A stretch of DNA of 64,000 nucleotides from contig NZ_VFPN01000003.1 of assembly GCF_006716695.1 (NCBI RefSeq), forward strand, positions 1 through 64,000. Direction: 5' to 3'. Under the pieces are notes generated by a model, which saw only the letters and a list, made by a program, of their open reading frames with translations, was not told the origin of the DNA and searched no databases. Origin of the DNA: Klugiella xanthotipulae. GTDB lineage: Bacteria > Actinomycetota > Actinomycetes > Actinomycetales > Microbacteriaceae. Positions 43,304 through 50,926 of this stretch are shown here, piece by piece. How positions within the stretch are numbered: the first letter of the stretch is position 1; every line of letters begins with the position of its first letter. The position numbers and the translations under genes were made by a program.

Positions 43304-44338
43304 ATGCAGAGAGTTCCCGACCTTGACGGTCCGCTTGTCTCCGACCTGACCGAGCGGGAGGTCTTGGCGATGATTACTTCCCGGCTGCGCCCCGCGGTCA
43401 CCTGCACCGTGGGCCCCGGTGATGATGCGGCTGTGCTGACCCCGAGCGGTGACCTCGTCGTGACGAGCGATCTGATGGTTGAGGGCCCCGACTTTCGGTT
43501 GTCCTGGTCGAGTGGGTTTGAGCTGGGTTGGAAAGCCGCGGCCACGAACCTCTCCGATGTCGCCGCGATGGGTGCGCGTCCTAGCGGCCTCACGGTGGCC
43601 TTGGCTACCCCGGTTGACCTTCCGGTTCGCTATCTGGATGAGATCGCCCGCGGCTTGGACGCTGCGTGTGCAACATTGGCACCCGGCTGCGGTGTTGTCG
43701 GGGGTGACCTGTCTCGTTCTCGCGTGCTCACTCTCGCGGTCACCGCCCTGGGCGACCTGGAAGGGCGGCCACCCGTGTTGCGCTCGGGAGCTCGGCCGGG
43801 AGATGTTGTCGCGGTTGCAGGGGATCTGGGTTGGGCATCCGCTGGGTTGCGCCTGCTTTTTGAGCGCTCAGCCGATGCTCGGGGCGTGGCGCACTCCGCG
43901 GGGCTCGCCGCGCTGTGGTCCGAGAGTCCGGAACTGATTGCGGCCCAGTTGGCACCCACTCCACCCATCCCACTGGGGGTTGAGGCGGCGATTGCGGGGG
44001 CGACGGCCATGATGGATGTGTCTGATTCTCTTGCTCTCGATGCCTCGCGTCTGGCCGAGGCGAGCGGTGTGACGCTTCATCTGAGGGGGCATTGTTTGGG
44101 CGATTATCCCGATGACGCCCTGTACGGTGGTGAAGACCACGCGCTTCTCGCGACTTTTCCCGGCGACGCCGTTGCCCACGGGTTTCGGGTGATCGGCCGT
44201 GTGATTGATCCGCGTGAGGGTGCGCCCGTTGTGGTGGACGGTGTGCCGGTCAGTCTACGGGGCTGGGACCCGTTTTCCGTGAGCGAGGTGACGAAAACCG
44301 GCAGCGCAGCGCCGTCCAGAGTTCTGCCCTCGCGCTAA
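43304..44338 (+). CDS. thiL: Thiamine-monophosphate kinase
   Basis: 344 residues from ATG 43304; the frame extends upstream to 43082 but that part is antisense to the DUF3515 gene. AIR-synthase fold: 'GPGDDAAVLTPSGDLVVTSD', 'KAAATNLSDVAAMGARPSG', 'GCGVVGGDLSRSRVLTLAV', 'MMDVSDSLALDASRLAEASG' and 'YGGEDHALLATFP'. It phosphorylates thiamine monophosphate to the active diphosphate. Leaderless start predicted. Its last 89 nt overlap the convergent pucR gene end, so the tail ('TKTGSAAPSRVLPSR') is encoded antisense to that gene. Confidence 0.93.
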   Translation: MQRVPDLDGPLVSDLTEREVLAMITSRLRPAVTCTVGPGDDAAVLTPSGDLVVTSDLMVEGPDFRLSWSSGFELGWKAAATNLSDVAAMGARPSGLTVALATPVDLPVRYLDEIARGLDAACATLAPGCGVVGGDLSRSRVLTLAVTALGDLEGRPPVLRSGARPGDVVAVAGDLGWASAGLRLLFERSADARGVAHSAGLAALWSESPELIAAQLAPTPPIPLGVEAAIAGATAMMDVSDSLALDASRLAEASGVTLHLRGHCLGDYPDDALYGGEDHALLATFPGDAVAHGFRVIGRVIDPREGAPVVVDGVPVSLRGWDPFSVSEVTKTGSAAPSRVLPSR

Positions 44339-45833
44339 ATTGACTGAGGTCGCGTCCCAGTAACTGTTCGAGGAGCTCTATTCTACCTTTCAGGGTGTGG
44401 CGGTGGATGCCGAGGGTCGCCGCGGCCGGTGCCCACTGCCCGTTGTGTTCAAGCCACTCCGCGGCGGTGCTGAGGAGAGTCTCTGCTTCCGTGCTGCCGA
44501 TGCGAAAGACCGGCTCAAAAAAGGCCTCAGCCCGGTCGCGTGCCTCCGTCTTGTCGAGTAGGGAAAGAATGCTGTCCGCGCGCAGATCCTGGAATGATAC
44601 GTGGCCTCGTGTTCCCCGCGAGAATGCCCGCTGGAGGCTCTGCTCCGCCTGAGCAAGCAGAGTAGTGATCTCGGCGTAGTCTCCGCTGCGTGAGCCGCCC
44701 GACGGGATGCCGTGCGCCGCCAGTCGTTCGTGCACATCATCGACGTGGCGGTCGGCGGCAAGAATCACCAGTTCGTTCACGTGATCTGCGTAAAACACCC
44801 CGCCGCCGGTCCGTGCGGCGAGTGTACTGAGGGCCTCCGTGACGGGGGTGTCGCGCTCTGGCGGTACCACGCACGTGATGACGGTGAGCGGTTCGCTCGG
44901 GAGGTCGCCCCAGAGCTGCCGCGCCGCGCCGCGTGCGGCCGCGAGATTGCCGCTCAGGAGGGTGCCGAGGGTTCCCGTGCGTAGGTGTCGCGTGGCGATG
45001 CTGAGGGCGTGGTTTTGCTCCAGCGCGAGGCTGGCCAGGGCTACAACACCGGTGACGACGGACTGGGCGGCGTAGTCGAGTGTGCTGGACCCGCCCACTG
45101 CCAGGACACCGCGGAGATGTCCGCTGGCCCCCAGGGTTTGCAGTGACACCTGGTGTGCGCTATCGGTTTCCCCCGCTAGGCGGGCGCTGGAACGGGTTCC
45201 CGCCGCAAGGATTCTGCGAGTTTCCGTTCTCGTCGCGGGCGAGAGCGCCTCGTCGCGTTGGGTGGAGGGGAACACCTGGGTGGGGAATCCGGCAGTGTCG
45301 TAGAGGGCCACCCAGCAGGTTAACTGGCGGGAGAGCTCCCTGAGGCTGGCGCGTAACCCGTCGGGTCGTAGCGCCGCGAGGGTGACGGCACGTTGCGCGC
45401 TGAGCGACCAGGCGTCGCGCGCATGTTTCTCGCGGCTGATCAGGTCGGCGGCATAGCGCACAATCGCGATAAAGGGGGTGCGGTAAGGCACCTCAAATAG
45501 TGGTAGCTGGTGGGCGATGCACGCAGCGATGAGTGGATCGGGTGTGCCCCGCCGGCTCACGTCGGTACCAAATCCGAGACCCCGGATATTGCTGTCAGCG
45601 AGTCGTCGGACGTAATCTTCGTACACCGTGGCCGTGGCGTCGTCAAACTGGCTGCCGGTGGTGAGAAGTACGTTGTCTGGCGAGAGAAAGGGGGTGGGGT
45701 CGAGGAGGTCGGTGCCGTGGACCCACTGGATGACCGAGTCGATACGCCGACCCCCGGCCTCCGTTTCCGGGTCAACCAGGAGAGTGAGTCCGAGCGGGGC
45801 GTGGTCGAGAAGCTGCCTCTGGGTCACGGTCAT
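44250..45833 (-). CDS. PucR family transcriptional regulator
   Basis: 527 residues from ATG 45833. N-terminal purine-catabolism (PucR) domain ('DNVLLTTGSQFDD', 'LGFGTDVSRRGTPDPLIAAC'), a GGDEF-like middle, and a C-terminal PucR helix-turn-helix ('EWLEHNGQWAPAAATLGIHR', 'HTLKGRIELLEQLLGRDLSQ'). Members activate catabolic genes in response to a small ligand. It is divergent from gabT with a 10-9-10 palindrome between them, so it probably controls gabT-gabD and the oxidase. The frame upstream of 45833 crosses the operator and is rejected. A ~30-residue tail after the HTH overlaps thiL. Confidence 0.88.
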   Translation of the reverse strand: MTVTQRQLLDHAPLGLTLLVDPETEAGGRRIDSVIQWVHGTDLLDPTPFLSPDNVLLTTGSQFDDATATVYEDYVRRLADSNIRGLGFGTDVSRRGTPDPLIAACIAHQLPLFEVPYRTPFIAIVRYAADLISREKHARDAWSLSAQRAVTLAALRPDGLRASLRELSRQLTCWVALYDTAGFPTQVFPSTQRDEALSPATRTETRRILAAGTRSSARLAGETDSAHQVSLQTLGASGHLRGVLAVGGSSTLDYAAQSVVTGVVALASLALEQNHALSIATRHLRTGTLGTLLSGNLAAARGAARQLWGDLPSEPLTVITCVVPPERDTPVTEALSTLAARTGGGVFYADHVNELVILAADRHVDDVHERLAAHGIPSGGSRSGDYAEITTLLAQAEQSLQRAFSRGTRGHVSFQDLRADSILSLLDKTEARDRAEAFFEPVFRIGSTEAETLLSTAAEWLEHNGQWAPAAATLGIHRHTLKGRIELLEQLLGRDLSQFSARAELWTALRCRFSSPRSRKTGPSPVD

Positions 45834-45843
45834 AGTGACACAG

Positions 45844-45872
45844 TGTACATTTTGTATTTTATAAAATGTACA
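45844..45872. promoter_or_regulatory. Palindromic operator between pucR and gabT
   Basis: A perfect inverted repeat TGTACATTTT / AAAATGTACA separated by 9 nt (GTATTTTAT) in an AT-rich patch of an otherwise GC-rich region. It lies 11 nt from the pucR start and 89 nt before gabT. Its symmetry fits a dimeric regulator, most simply PucR itself. Confidence 0.7.
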
Positions 45873-45960
45873 GCATGGCACCTTGTGTTGTGGGGCAGGG
45901 TTCGTACCATGAGGAGTGTTCGGCATCCACCGTTCATCACTCAACAATGAAGGAGACACT

Positions 45961-47310
45961 ATGACCGCCACATCTGCGCCGCTCGGAGGCCCCCAGCTGG
46001 TTCAGGAACGTAAGCTGGTCACGGCGATCCCCGGTCCCCAGTCGCAGGAGTGGTTGCGTCGCAAGTCGGAGTCTGTTGCCGCGGGAGTGGGCATCACACT
46101 GCCCGTTTTTGGCGTTGCAGCCGGGGGCGGAGTGATTGTGGATGTTGACGGCAACAGCCTGATCGACCTCGGCTCCGGCATTGCCGTGACCGGTGTGGGC
46201 AATAGCGCCCCGCGCGTGGTGGAGGCGGTACAGGCCCAGGCAGCCCAGTTCACACACACCTGCTTCATGGTCACCCCATACGACTCCTACGTGGAGGTCT
46301 CTGAGGCCCTCAACGAGATCACGCCCGGAACTTTTCCCAAGCGGAGTGCACTCTTCAACTCGGGTGCGGAGGCGGTTGAGAACGCCATTAAAATCGCTCG
46401 CTCTTACACGAAGAAATCAGCGGTCGTGGCCTTTGACCACGCCTACCACGGTCGTACCAACCTCACAATGGGCCTGACCGCCAAGAACATGCCATACAAG
46501 AGCGGGTTTGGACCGTTTGCCGCCGAGATTTACCGTGCACCACTGTCCTATCCGTTCCGCGATGGGGGCCTCAGCGGTGCCGAGGCTGCGGCCACGGCGA
46601 TCTCGGTGATCGAGAAGCAGGTGGGGGCCGAGAATCTGGCCGCCATTATTATTGAGCCGATTCAGGGGGAGGGCGGTTTTATCGTCCCGGCTCCGGGTTT
46701 CCTCCCGGCTCTCGCGGACTGGGCGCGCGCGCACGACGTGGTTTTCATCGCCGATGAGGTGCAGACTGGCTTTGCCCGAACGGGCGAGATGTTTGCCTCC
46801 GAGCACTTCGGCATTGAGCCCGACCTGATCGTCACGGCAAAGGGAATTGCCGGTGGTCTGCCGCTGTCGGCCGTCACGGGTCGCCAGGAGATCATGGACG
46901 CCCCGCACGTGAGCGGCCTGGGCGGAACCTACGGCGGGAACCCGTTGGCCTGTGCCGCGGCGCTGGCTGCCATCCAGACCTATCGTGAAGATAACCTGGT
47001 TCACCGCGCCCGCGAAATAGGTGCCATTATTGTGGATCGGTTTACGCAGATCCAGGTCGCTGATGCCCGCATCGGCGATATCCGTGGTCTTGGTGCCATG
47101 ATCGCGATTGAGATCGTGAAGCCCGGAACCACCGAGCCTGACGCCGCCCTTACGGGAGCCATCGCTCGTTACGCCCACGAGCGCGGTGTGGTGGTGCTCA
47201 CCTGCGGCACCTACGGAAACGTGATCCGGTTCCTACCGCCACTCGCCATCGGCGATGACCTGCTTCGCGAGGGCCTCGATGTGGTGGCCGACGCCCTGGC
47301 CCACAACTAG
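45961..47310 (+). CDS. gabT: 4-aminobutyrate--2-oxoglutarate aminotransferase
   Basis: 449 residues. Class III PLP enzyme: 'FNSGAEAVENAIKIARSYT', 'FDHAYHGRTNLTMGLT', 'IIIEPIQGEGGFIVPAPGFL', 'ADEVQTGFARTGEMF' and PLP Lys294 in 'LIVTAKGIAGGLPLSAV'. It moves the amino group of GABA to 2-oxoglutarate, giving succinate semialdehyde. ATG 45961 has AAGGAG 6-7 nt upstream; the longer frame to 45916 is not needed. Operon with gabD (39-nt gap). Confidence 0.92.
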   Translation: MTATSAPLGGPQLVQERKLVTAIPGPQSQEWLRRKSESVAAGVGITLPVFGVAAGGGVIVDVDGNSLIDLGSGIAVTGVGNSAPRVVEAVQAQAAQFTHTCFMVTPYDSYVEVSEALNEITPGTFPKRSALFNSGAEAVENAIKIARSYTKKSAVVAFDHAYHGRTNLTMGLTAKNMPYKSGFGPFAAEIYRAPLSYPFRDGGLSGAEAAATAISVIEKQVGAENLAAIIIEPIQGEGGFIVPAPGFLPALADWARAHDVVFIADEVQTGFARTGEMFASEHFGIEPDLIVTAKGIAGGLPLSAVTGRQEIMDAPHVSGLGGTYGGNPLACAAALAAIQTYREDNLVHRAREIGAIIVDRFTQIQVADARIGDIRGLGAMIAIEIVKPGTTEPDAALTGAIARYAHERGVVVLTCGTYGNVIRFLPPLAIGDDLLREGLDVVADALAHN

Positions 47311-47349
47311 TTACTTCCCACGTATACCGAGAGTGACGGAGACATCAAG

Positions 47350-48837
47350 ATGACCGAGAATACTACTCTGAGCCCCCGGGAGATGGAACTTCTCTCACGG
47401 GTGCCCAGCGGGCTGTACCGCAATGGCGAGTGGGTCCGTGCCGAGGGCGATACCACCCTCACGGTGAGCGATCCGGCAACCGGGCAGCCGCTCAAAACGA
47501 TCGCCAACGCGAGCCCCGCGGATGGTCTGGCTGCCCTTGATGCGGCGGATGCCGCCCAAGCGGCCTGGGCTGCGACGGCCCCGCGCGTACGGGCCGAGAT
47601 CCTGCGCCGGGCGTTTGATCTACTGCAGGAACGTCGCGACGATTTTGCTCTTCTGATGACCCTGGAGATGGGTAAGCCTCTCGCCGAGGCCAACGGAGAG
47701 GTGACCTACGGTGGTGAGTTCCTACGCTGGTTCAGCGAGGAGGCTGTGCGTATTAACGGCCGCTACGGCTCGAATCCCGAGGGTACCGGACAGATTGTGG
47801 TCTCACAGCGCCCCGTCGGCCCCTGTTTCCTGATCACACCCTGGAATTTCCCGCTCGCGATGGCCACCCGCAAGATTGCGCCGGCCCTGGCCGCTGGCTG
47901 TACCGTGGTGATTAAGCCTGCCGAACTCACGCCGCTCACCACGCTGTTTTTTGTGCAACTGTTAGCGGACGCGGGTGTGCCCGCTGGCGTGGTCAATACC
48001 ATCACCACCTCAACCTCTTCCCGGGTGTCTGCCCCCATCATTGCCGACCCGCGCCTGCGTAAGTTGAGTTTTACGGGCTCGACTCCGGTGGGGCGGAAGC
48101 TGATTGAACAGTCGGCCCAGGGAGTTCTACGTACGTCGATGGAACTGGGTGGCAACGCGCCGTTTGTTGTTTTTGAGGATGCCGATGTTGACGTGGCCGT
48201 TGCCGGTGCCATGCTCGCTAAATTCCGCAACATTGGCCAGGCCTGCACGGCGGCGAACCGCTTCATCGTGCACTCGAGCGTGGCGGGCGAGTTTGGCCGC
48301 AAGCTGGCCGAGCGGGTCAAGAGCCTCACCATCGGACGTGGGGTGGAGGATGGCGTCGATATCGGCCCGCTGATTAACGCGGACGCCGTAGACTCTGCCG
48401 AGGGCATGGTTCAGGACGCCCTCGCCAAGGGGGCTACTCTGCTGGCCGGTGGCTCGCGTGTCGAGCGCGAGGGGCATTTCTATGAGCCCACCGTGTTGAC
48501 GGGGCTATCGGCGGATGCGCGCATTCTGAGCGAGGAAATTTTCGGGCCGGTCGTGGGCATCGTCACATTCGACACCGAAGACGAGGCGGTACGGCTCGCG
48601 AACAACACCGAGTACGGTCTGATCAGCTATGTTTTTACGACCGACCTGGCTCGGGGGCACCGGATGATTGACCGCCTCGATACAGGCATGATGGGCCTCA
48701 ACACGGGCCTCGTTTCTAACGCCGCCGCGCCTTTTGGCGGGGTTAAACAGTCGGGCCTTGGCCGCGAGGGCGGTGCCGAGGGCATCCACGAGTACCTCTC
48801 GACGAAATACACTCTAATCCCCAACACCAGGGCCTAG
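47350..48837 (+). CDS. gabD: Succinate-semialdehyde dehydrogenase (NAD(P)+)
   Basis: 495 residues. Aldehyde dehydrogenase with catalytic Glu265 ('SMELGGNAPFVVFEDAD') and Cys299 ('RNIGQACTAANRF'), NAD-site 'FTGSTPVGRKLIE', and 'PWNFPLAMATRKIAPALAAG'. It oxidises succinate semialdehyde to succinate, the step after GabT. The same enzyme could also oxidise 4-aminobutanal from putrescine oxidase; no second aldehyde dehydrogenase is in the window. ATG with GGAGACATC upstream. Confidence 0.92.
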   Translation: MTENTTLSPREMELLSRVPSGLYRNGEWVRAEGDTTLTVSDPATGQPLKTIANASPADGLAALDAADAAQAAWAATAPRVRAEILRRAFDLLQERRDDFALLMTLEMGKPLAEANGEVTYGGEFLRWFSEEAVRINGRYGSNPEGTGQIVVSQRPVGPCFLITPWNFPLAMATRKIAPALAAGCTVVIKPAELTPLTTLFFVQLLADAGVPAGVVNTITTSTSSRVSAPIIADPRLRKLSFTGSTPVGRKLIEQSAQGVLRTSMELGGNAPFVVFEDADVDVAVAGAMLAKFRNIGQACTAANRFIVHSSVAGEFGRKLAERVKSLTIGRGVEDGVDIGPLINADAVDSAEGMVQDALAKGATLLAGGSRVEREGHFYEPTVLTGLSADARILSEEIFGPVVGIVTFDTEDEAVRLANNTEYGLISYVFTTDLARGHRMIDRLDTGMMGLNTGLVSNAAAPFGGVKQSGLGREGGAEGIHEYLSTKYTLIPNTRA

Positions 48838-48848
48838 CGCACACCCGC

Positions 48849-48899
48849 TCGCTCGGGTAGCGTCTCGATGAAGTGGATGCTACCCGAGCGACAGTTTTT
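48849..48899 (+). terminator. Intrinsic terminator between gabD and the amine oxidase gene
   Basis: A perfect 13-bp inverted repeat (48849-48861 with 48879-48891, 17-nt loop) is followed by CAGTTTTT. It separates gabT-gabD from the oxidase, so the latter depends on read-through or on its own promoter. Confidence 0.75.
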
Positions 48900-48911
48900 A
48901 AGGACGGAATC

Positions 48912-50285
48912 ATGACACAGGAACACATCACCCGCGACGTGGCCATCATTGGTGCTGGCGCGTCGGGCCTGAGCGCGGCGACCACGCTGCGAGCACTCGG
49001 ACACAGCGTCATCGTGCTGGAGGCCCGCGACCGTGTGGGTGGCCGGCTCTGGACGAACACGATTAACGGGGCACCCCTTGAGATTGGTGGCCAGTGGATC
49101 TCTCCCGACCAGGACGTCCTCAAAGCGGTCGTTGCCGACCTTGGCCTGAGTACCTACTCGCGCTATCGCGAGGGTGAGAATGTTTACGTGGCCGAGGATG
49201 GTACCCGCACTCTCTTCACCGGCGATATCTTTCCGGTGGGGCAGAAGAGCGAGGCAGAGATTATCCGACTCATTGCTCTCCTGGACGAGCTTGCTGGTGA
49301 GGTGGGCTGTGAGTCCCCGTGGACGCATCCGCGCGCCGAGGAGTTCGATGCGATCGCCTTCACCCAGTGGCTTGCCGAGCAGAGCGACGACCGTGTGGCC
49401 AAGGATAACGTGGCTCTGTTTGTGGGCCCGGCCATGCTGACCAAGCCGGCCTATTCGTTCTCGCTGCTCCAGGCGCTTCTCATGGCGGCCAGCGCTGGGG
49501 GCTTCAGCAGCCTGGTGGATGCCGACTTCATGCTCGACCGGCGCGTCGTGGGTGGCCTGCAGAGCGTTCCCCTGGGCCTTGCCGCCCGCCTGGGTGATGA
49601 CGTGCGCCTCAACCAGCCGGTGCGCCACGTGCGAGACAACGGTGCCAGGGTTACGGTGAGCACCGATGATGTTGAGGTGACCGCACACCGCGTGATTGTC
49701 GCCCTACCACCGAATCTCGTCAACCGAATGAGCTTCGCCCCTGCCCTGCCCCGCCTGCGCCAGCAGATGCTGCAACATCAATCCTTCGGGTTTGTGATCA
49801 AGGTGCACGCGGTCTACAGTCGCCCGTTCTGGCGCGATGCCGGTCTCTCCGGCACAGCATTCAGCCCCTACCAGATTGTGCACGAAGCCTATGACAACAC
49901 CTGGAACGTGGATGCAGATACCCAGGACACTCGCGGAACCCTTGTCGGCTTCGTCTCAGATGTGCATGCTGATCGCCTTTTTCGGTTCTCGGCTGAGGAA
50001 CGTCAACACCAGATTCTGGAGTCGCTATCGGCCTACTACGGTGCCGAGGCGATGACCCCCGAGGTCTACTACGAGAGCGACTGGGCCGCGGAGGAGTGGA
50101 CCGGTGGTGCCTACGCGGCGAGCTTTGATATTGGTGGGCTTGCTCGCTACGGCCGGGACCTGCGTGTGCCGGTGGGTAATATCCGCTTCGCCTCAAGCGA
50201 TATTGCTGGTCATGGCTATCAGCACGTGGATGGTGCCTTGCGCATCGGGCGCGATACCGCGCAGGAGGTCGCGGCATCGCTCTAG
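48912..50285 (+). CDS. puo: FAD-dependent amine oxidase, putrescine-oxidase-like
   Basis: 457 residues from ATG 48912 (GGA at 9-10 nt). N-terminal FAD dinucleotide motif 'VAIIGAGASGLSAATTLRAL' and 'EARDRVGGRLWTNTINGAPL', then 'EIGGQWISPDQDVLKAV'. The C-terminus has 'SSDIAGHGYQHVDGALRIG' where MAO-type enzymes bind the flavin, with Ala-Gly-His-Gly-Tyr as in actinobacterial putrescine oxidases. It would turn putrescine into 4-aminobutanal plus H2O2 and ammonia, feeding GabD/GabT. Substrate is inferred from context and C-terminal motif. Confidence 0.82.
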   Translation: MTQEHITRDVAIIGAGASGLSAATTLRALGHSVIVLEARDRVGGRLWTNTINGAPLEIGGQWISPDQDVLKAVVADLGLSTYSRYREGENVYVAEDGTRTLFTGDIFPVGQKSEAEIIRLIALLDELAGEVGCESPWTHPRAEEFDAIAFTQWLAEQSDDRVAKDNVALFVGPAMLTKPAYSFSLLQALLMAASAGGFSSLVDADFMLDRRVVGGLQSVPLGLAARLGDDVRLNQPVRHVRDNGARVTVSTDDVEVTAHRVIVALPPNLVNRMSFAPALPRLRQQMLQHQSFGFVIKVHAVYSRPFWRDAGLSGTAFSPYQIVHEAYDNTWNVDADTQDTRGTLVGFVSDVHADRLFRFSAEERQHQILESLSAYYGAEAMTPEVYYESDWAAEEWTGGAYAASFDIGGLARYGRDLRVPVGNIRFASSDIAGHGYQHVDGALRIGRDTAQEVAASL

Positions 50286-50306
50286 TGTTTCTCGCGCCGT
50301 GAGCCG

Positions 50307-50885
50307 CTAGTTCGTGCTCTCCCCGTGATCGGCCCACCAGAGGGTTGTTTCGCCGTAGTCTTTGCGGCGAAACAGTTCCAGACCCTCGGGCCACTGGGGC
50401 TCGGGAGAGCGCGAACTGCGCTCCACCAGCACCACGCCGTTCTGGGTGAGTAGCCCGGCTACTCGTTCGAGATCGTGCGCGAGTGCGTCTTCGTTCAGGT
50501 CGTAGGGGGGGTCGATAAAGATCACCTCGGCGGTTACCGAGGTGCTCTCCAAGAAAGCGGCGACGCTGCGCGGTATCACCTCCACGCGGGGGCTGGGTGT
50601 ACCGCGGTAGGCGGCAATCACCTGGTGTGTATTGCGTCGTGCTGTCTGGGCCGCCTTGCCTCCCTTTTCGACCAGCGTTGCGCCCATTGCGCCCCGGCTG
50701 ATCGCCTCCAGTCCGAGCGCGCCAGAACCCGCGTAGAGGTCAATAATGTGGGCGCCGGGGAGCACCCCCCACGCGTCAAGCGACGAAAAAATTGCCTCTC
50801 GCACGCGGTCGCTGGTGGGTCGGGTGCCTGAGGGGGGTACCACGAGGCGTACCCCGCGGGCATAGCCGGAAATAATTCGTGTCAC
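50307..50885 (-). CDS. rsmD: 16S rRNA (guanine(966)-N2)-methyltransferase RsmD
   Basis: 192 residues. 'MTRIISGYARGVRLVVPPSG' and 'TRPTSDRVREAIFSSLDAWG' are diagnostic, SAM motif I is 'IIDLYAGSGALGLEAISRGA' and the catalytic motif IV is 'VIFIDPPYDLNEDALAHDLE'. It methylates G966 of 16S rRNA in the small subunit. The start lies 41 nt from the divergent recG start, with a shared promoter region; convergent with puo. Confidence 0.94.
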   Translation of the reverse strand: MTRIISGYARGVRLVVPPSGTRPTSDRVREAIFSSLDAWGVLPGAHIIDLYAGSGALGLEAISRGAMGATLVEKGGKAAQTARRNTHQVIAAYRGTPSPRVEVIPRSVAAFLESTSVTAEVIFIDPPYDLNEDALAHDLERVAGLLTQNGVVLVERSSRSPEPQWPEGLELFRRKDYGETTLWWADHGESTN

Positions 50886-50914
50886 CCTCCGAGGGTACCG
50901 GCAGCGCGGGGCGT

Positions 50915-50920
50915 TACAGT
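50915..50920 (+). promoter_or_regulatory. -10 box of leaderless promoter (recG)
   Basis: TACAGT ends 6 nt before the GTG at 50927. Confidence 0.5.
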
Positions 50921-50926
50921 GGACGG

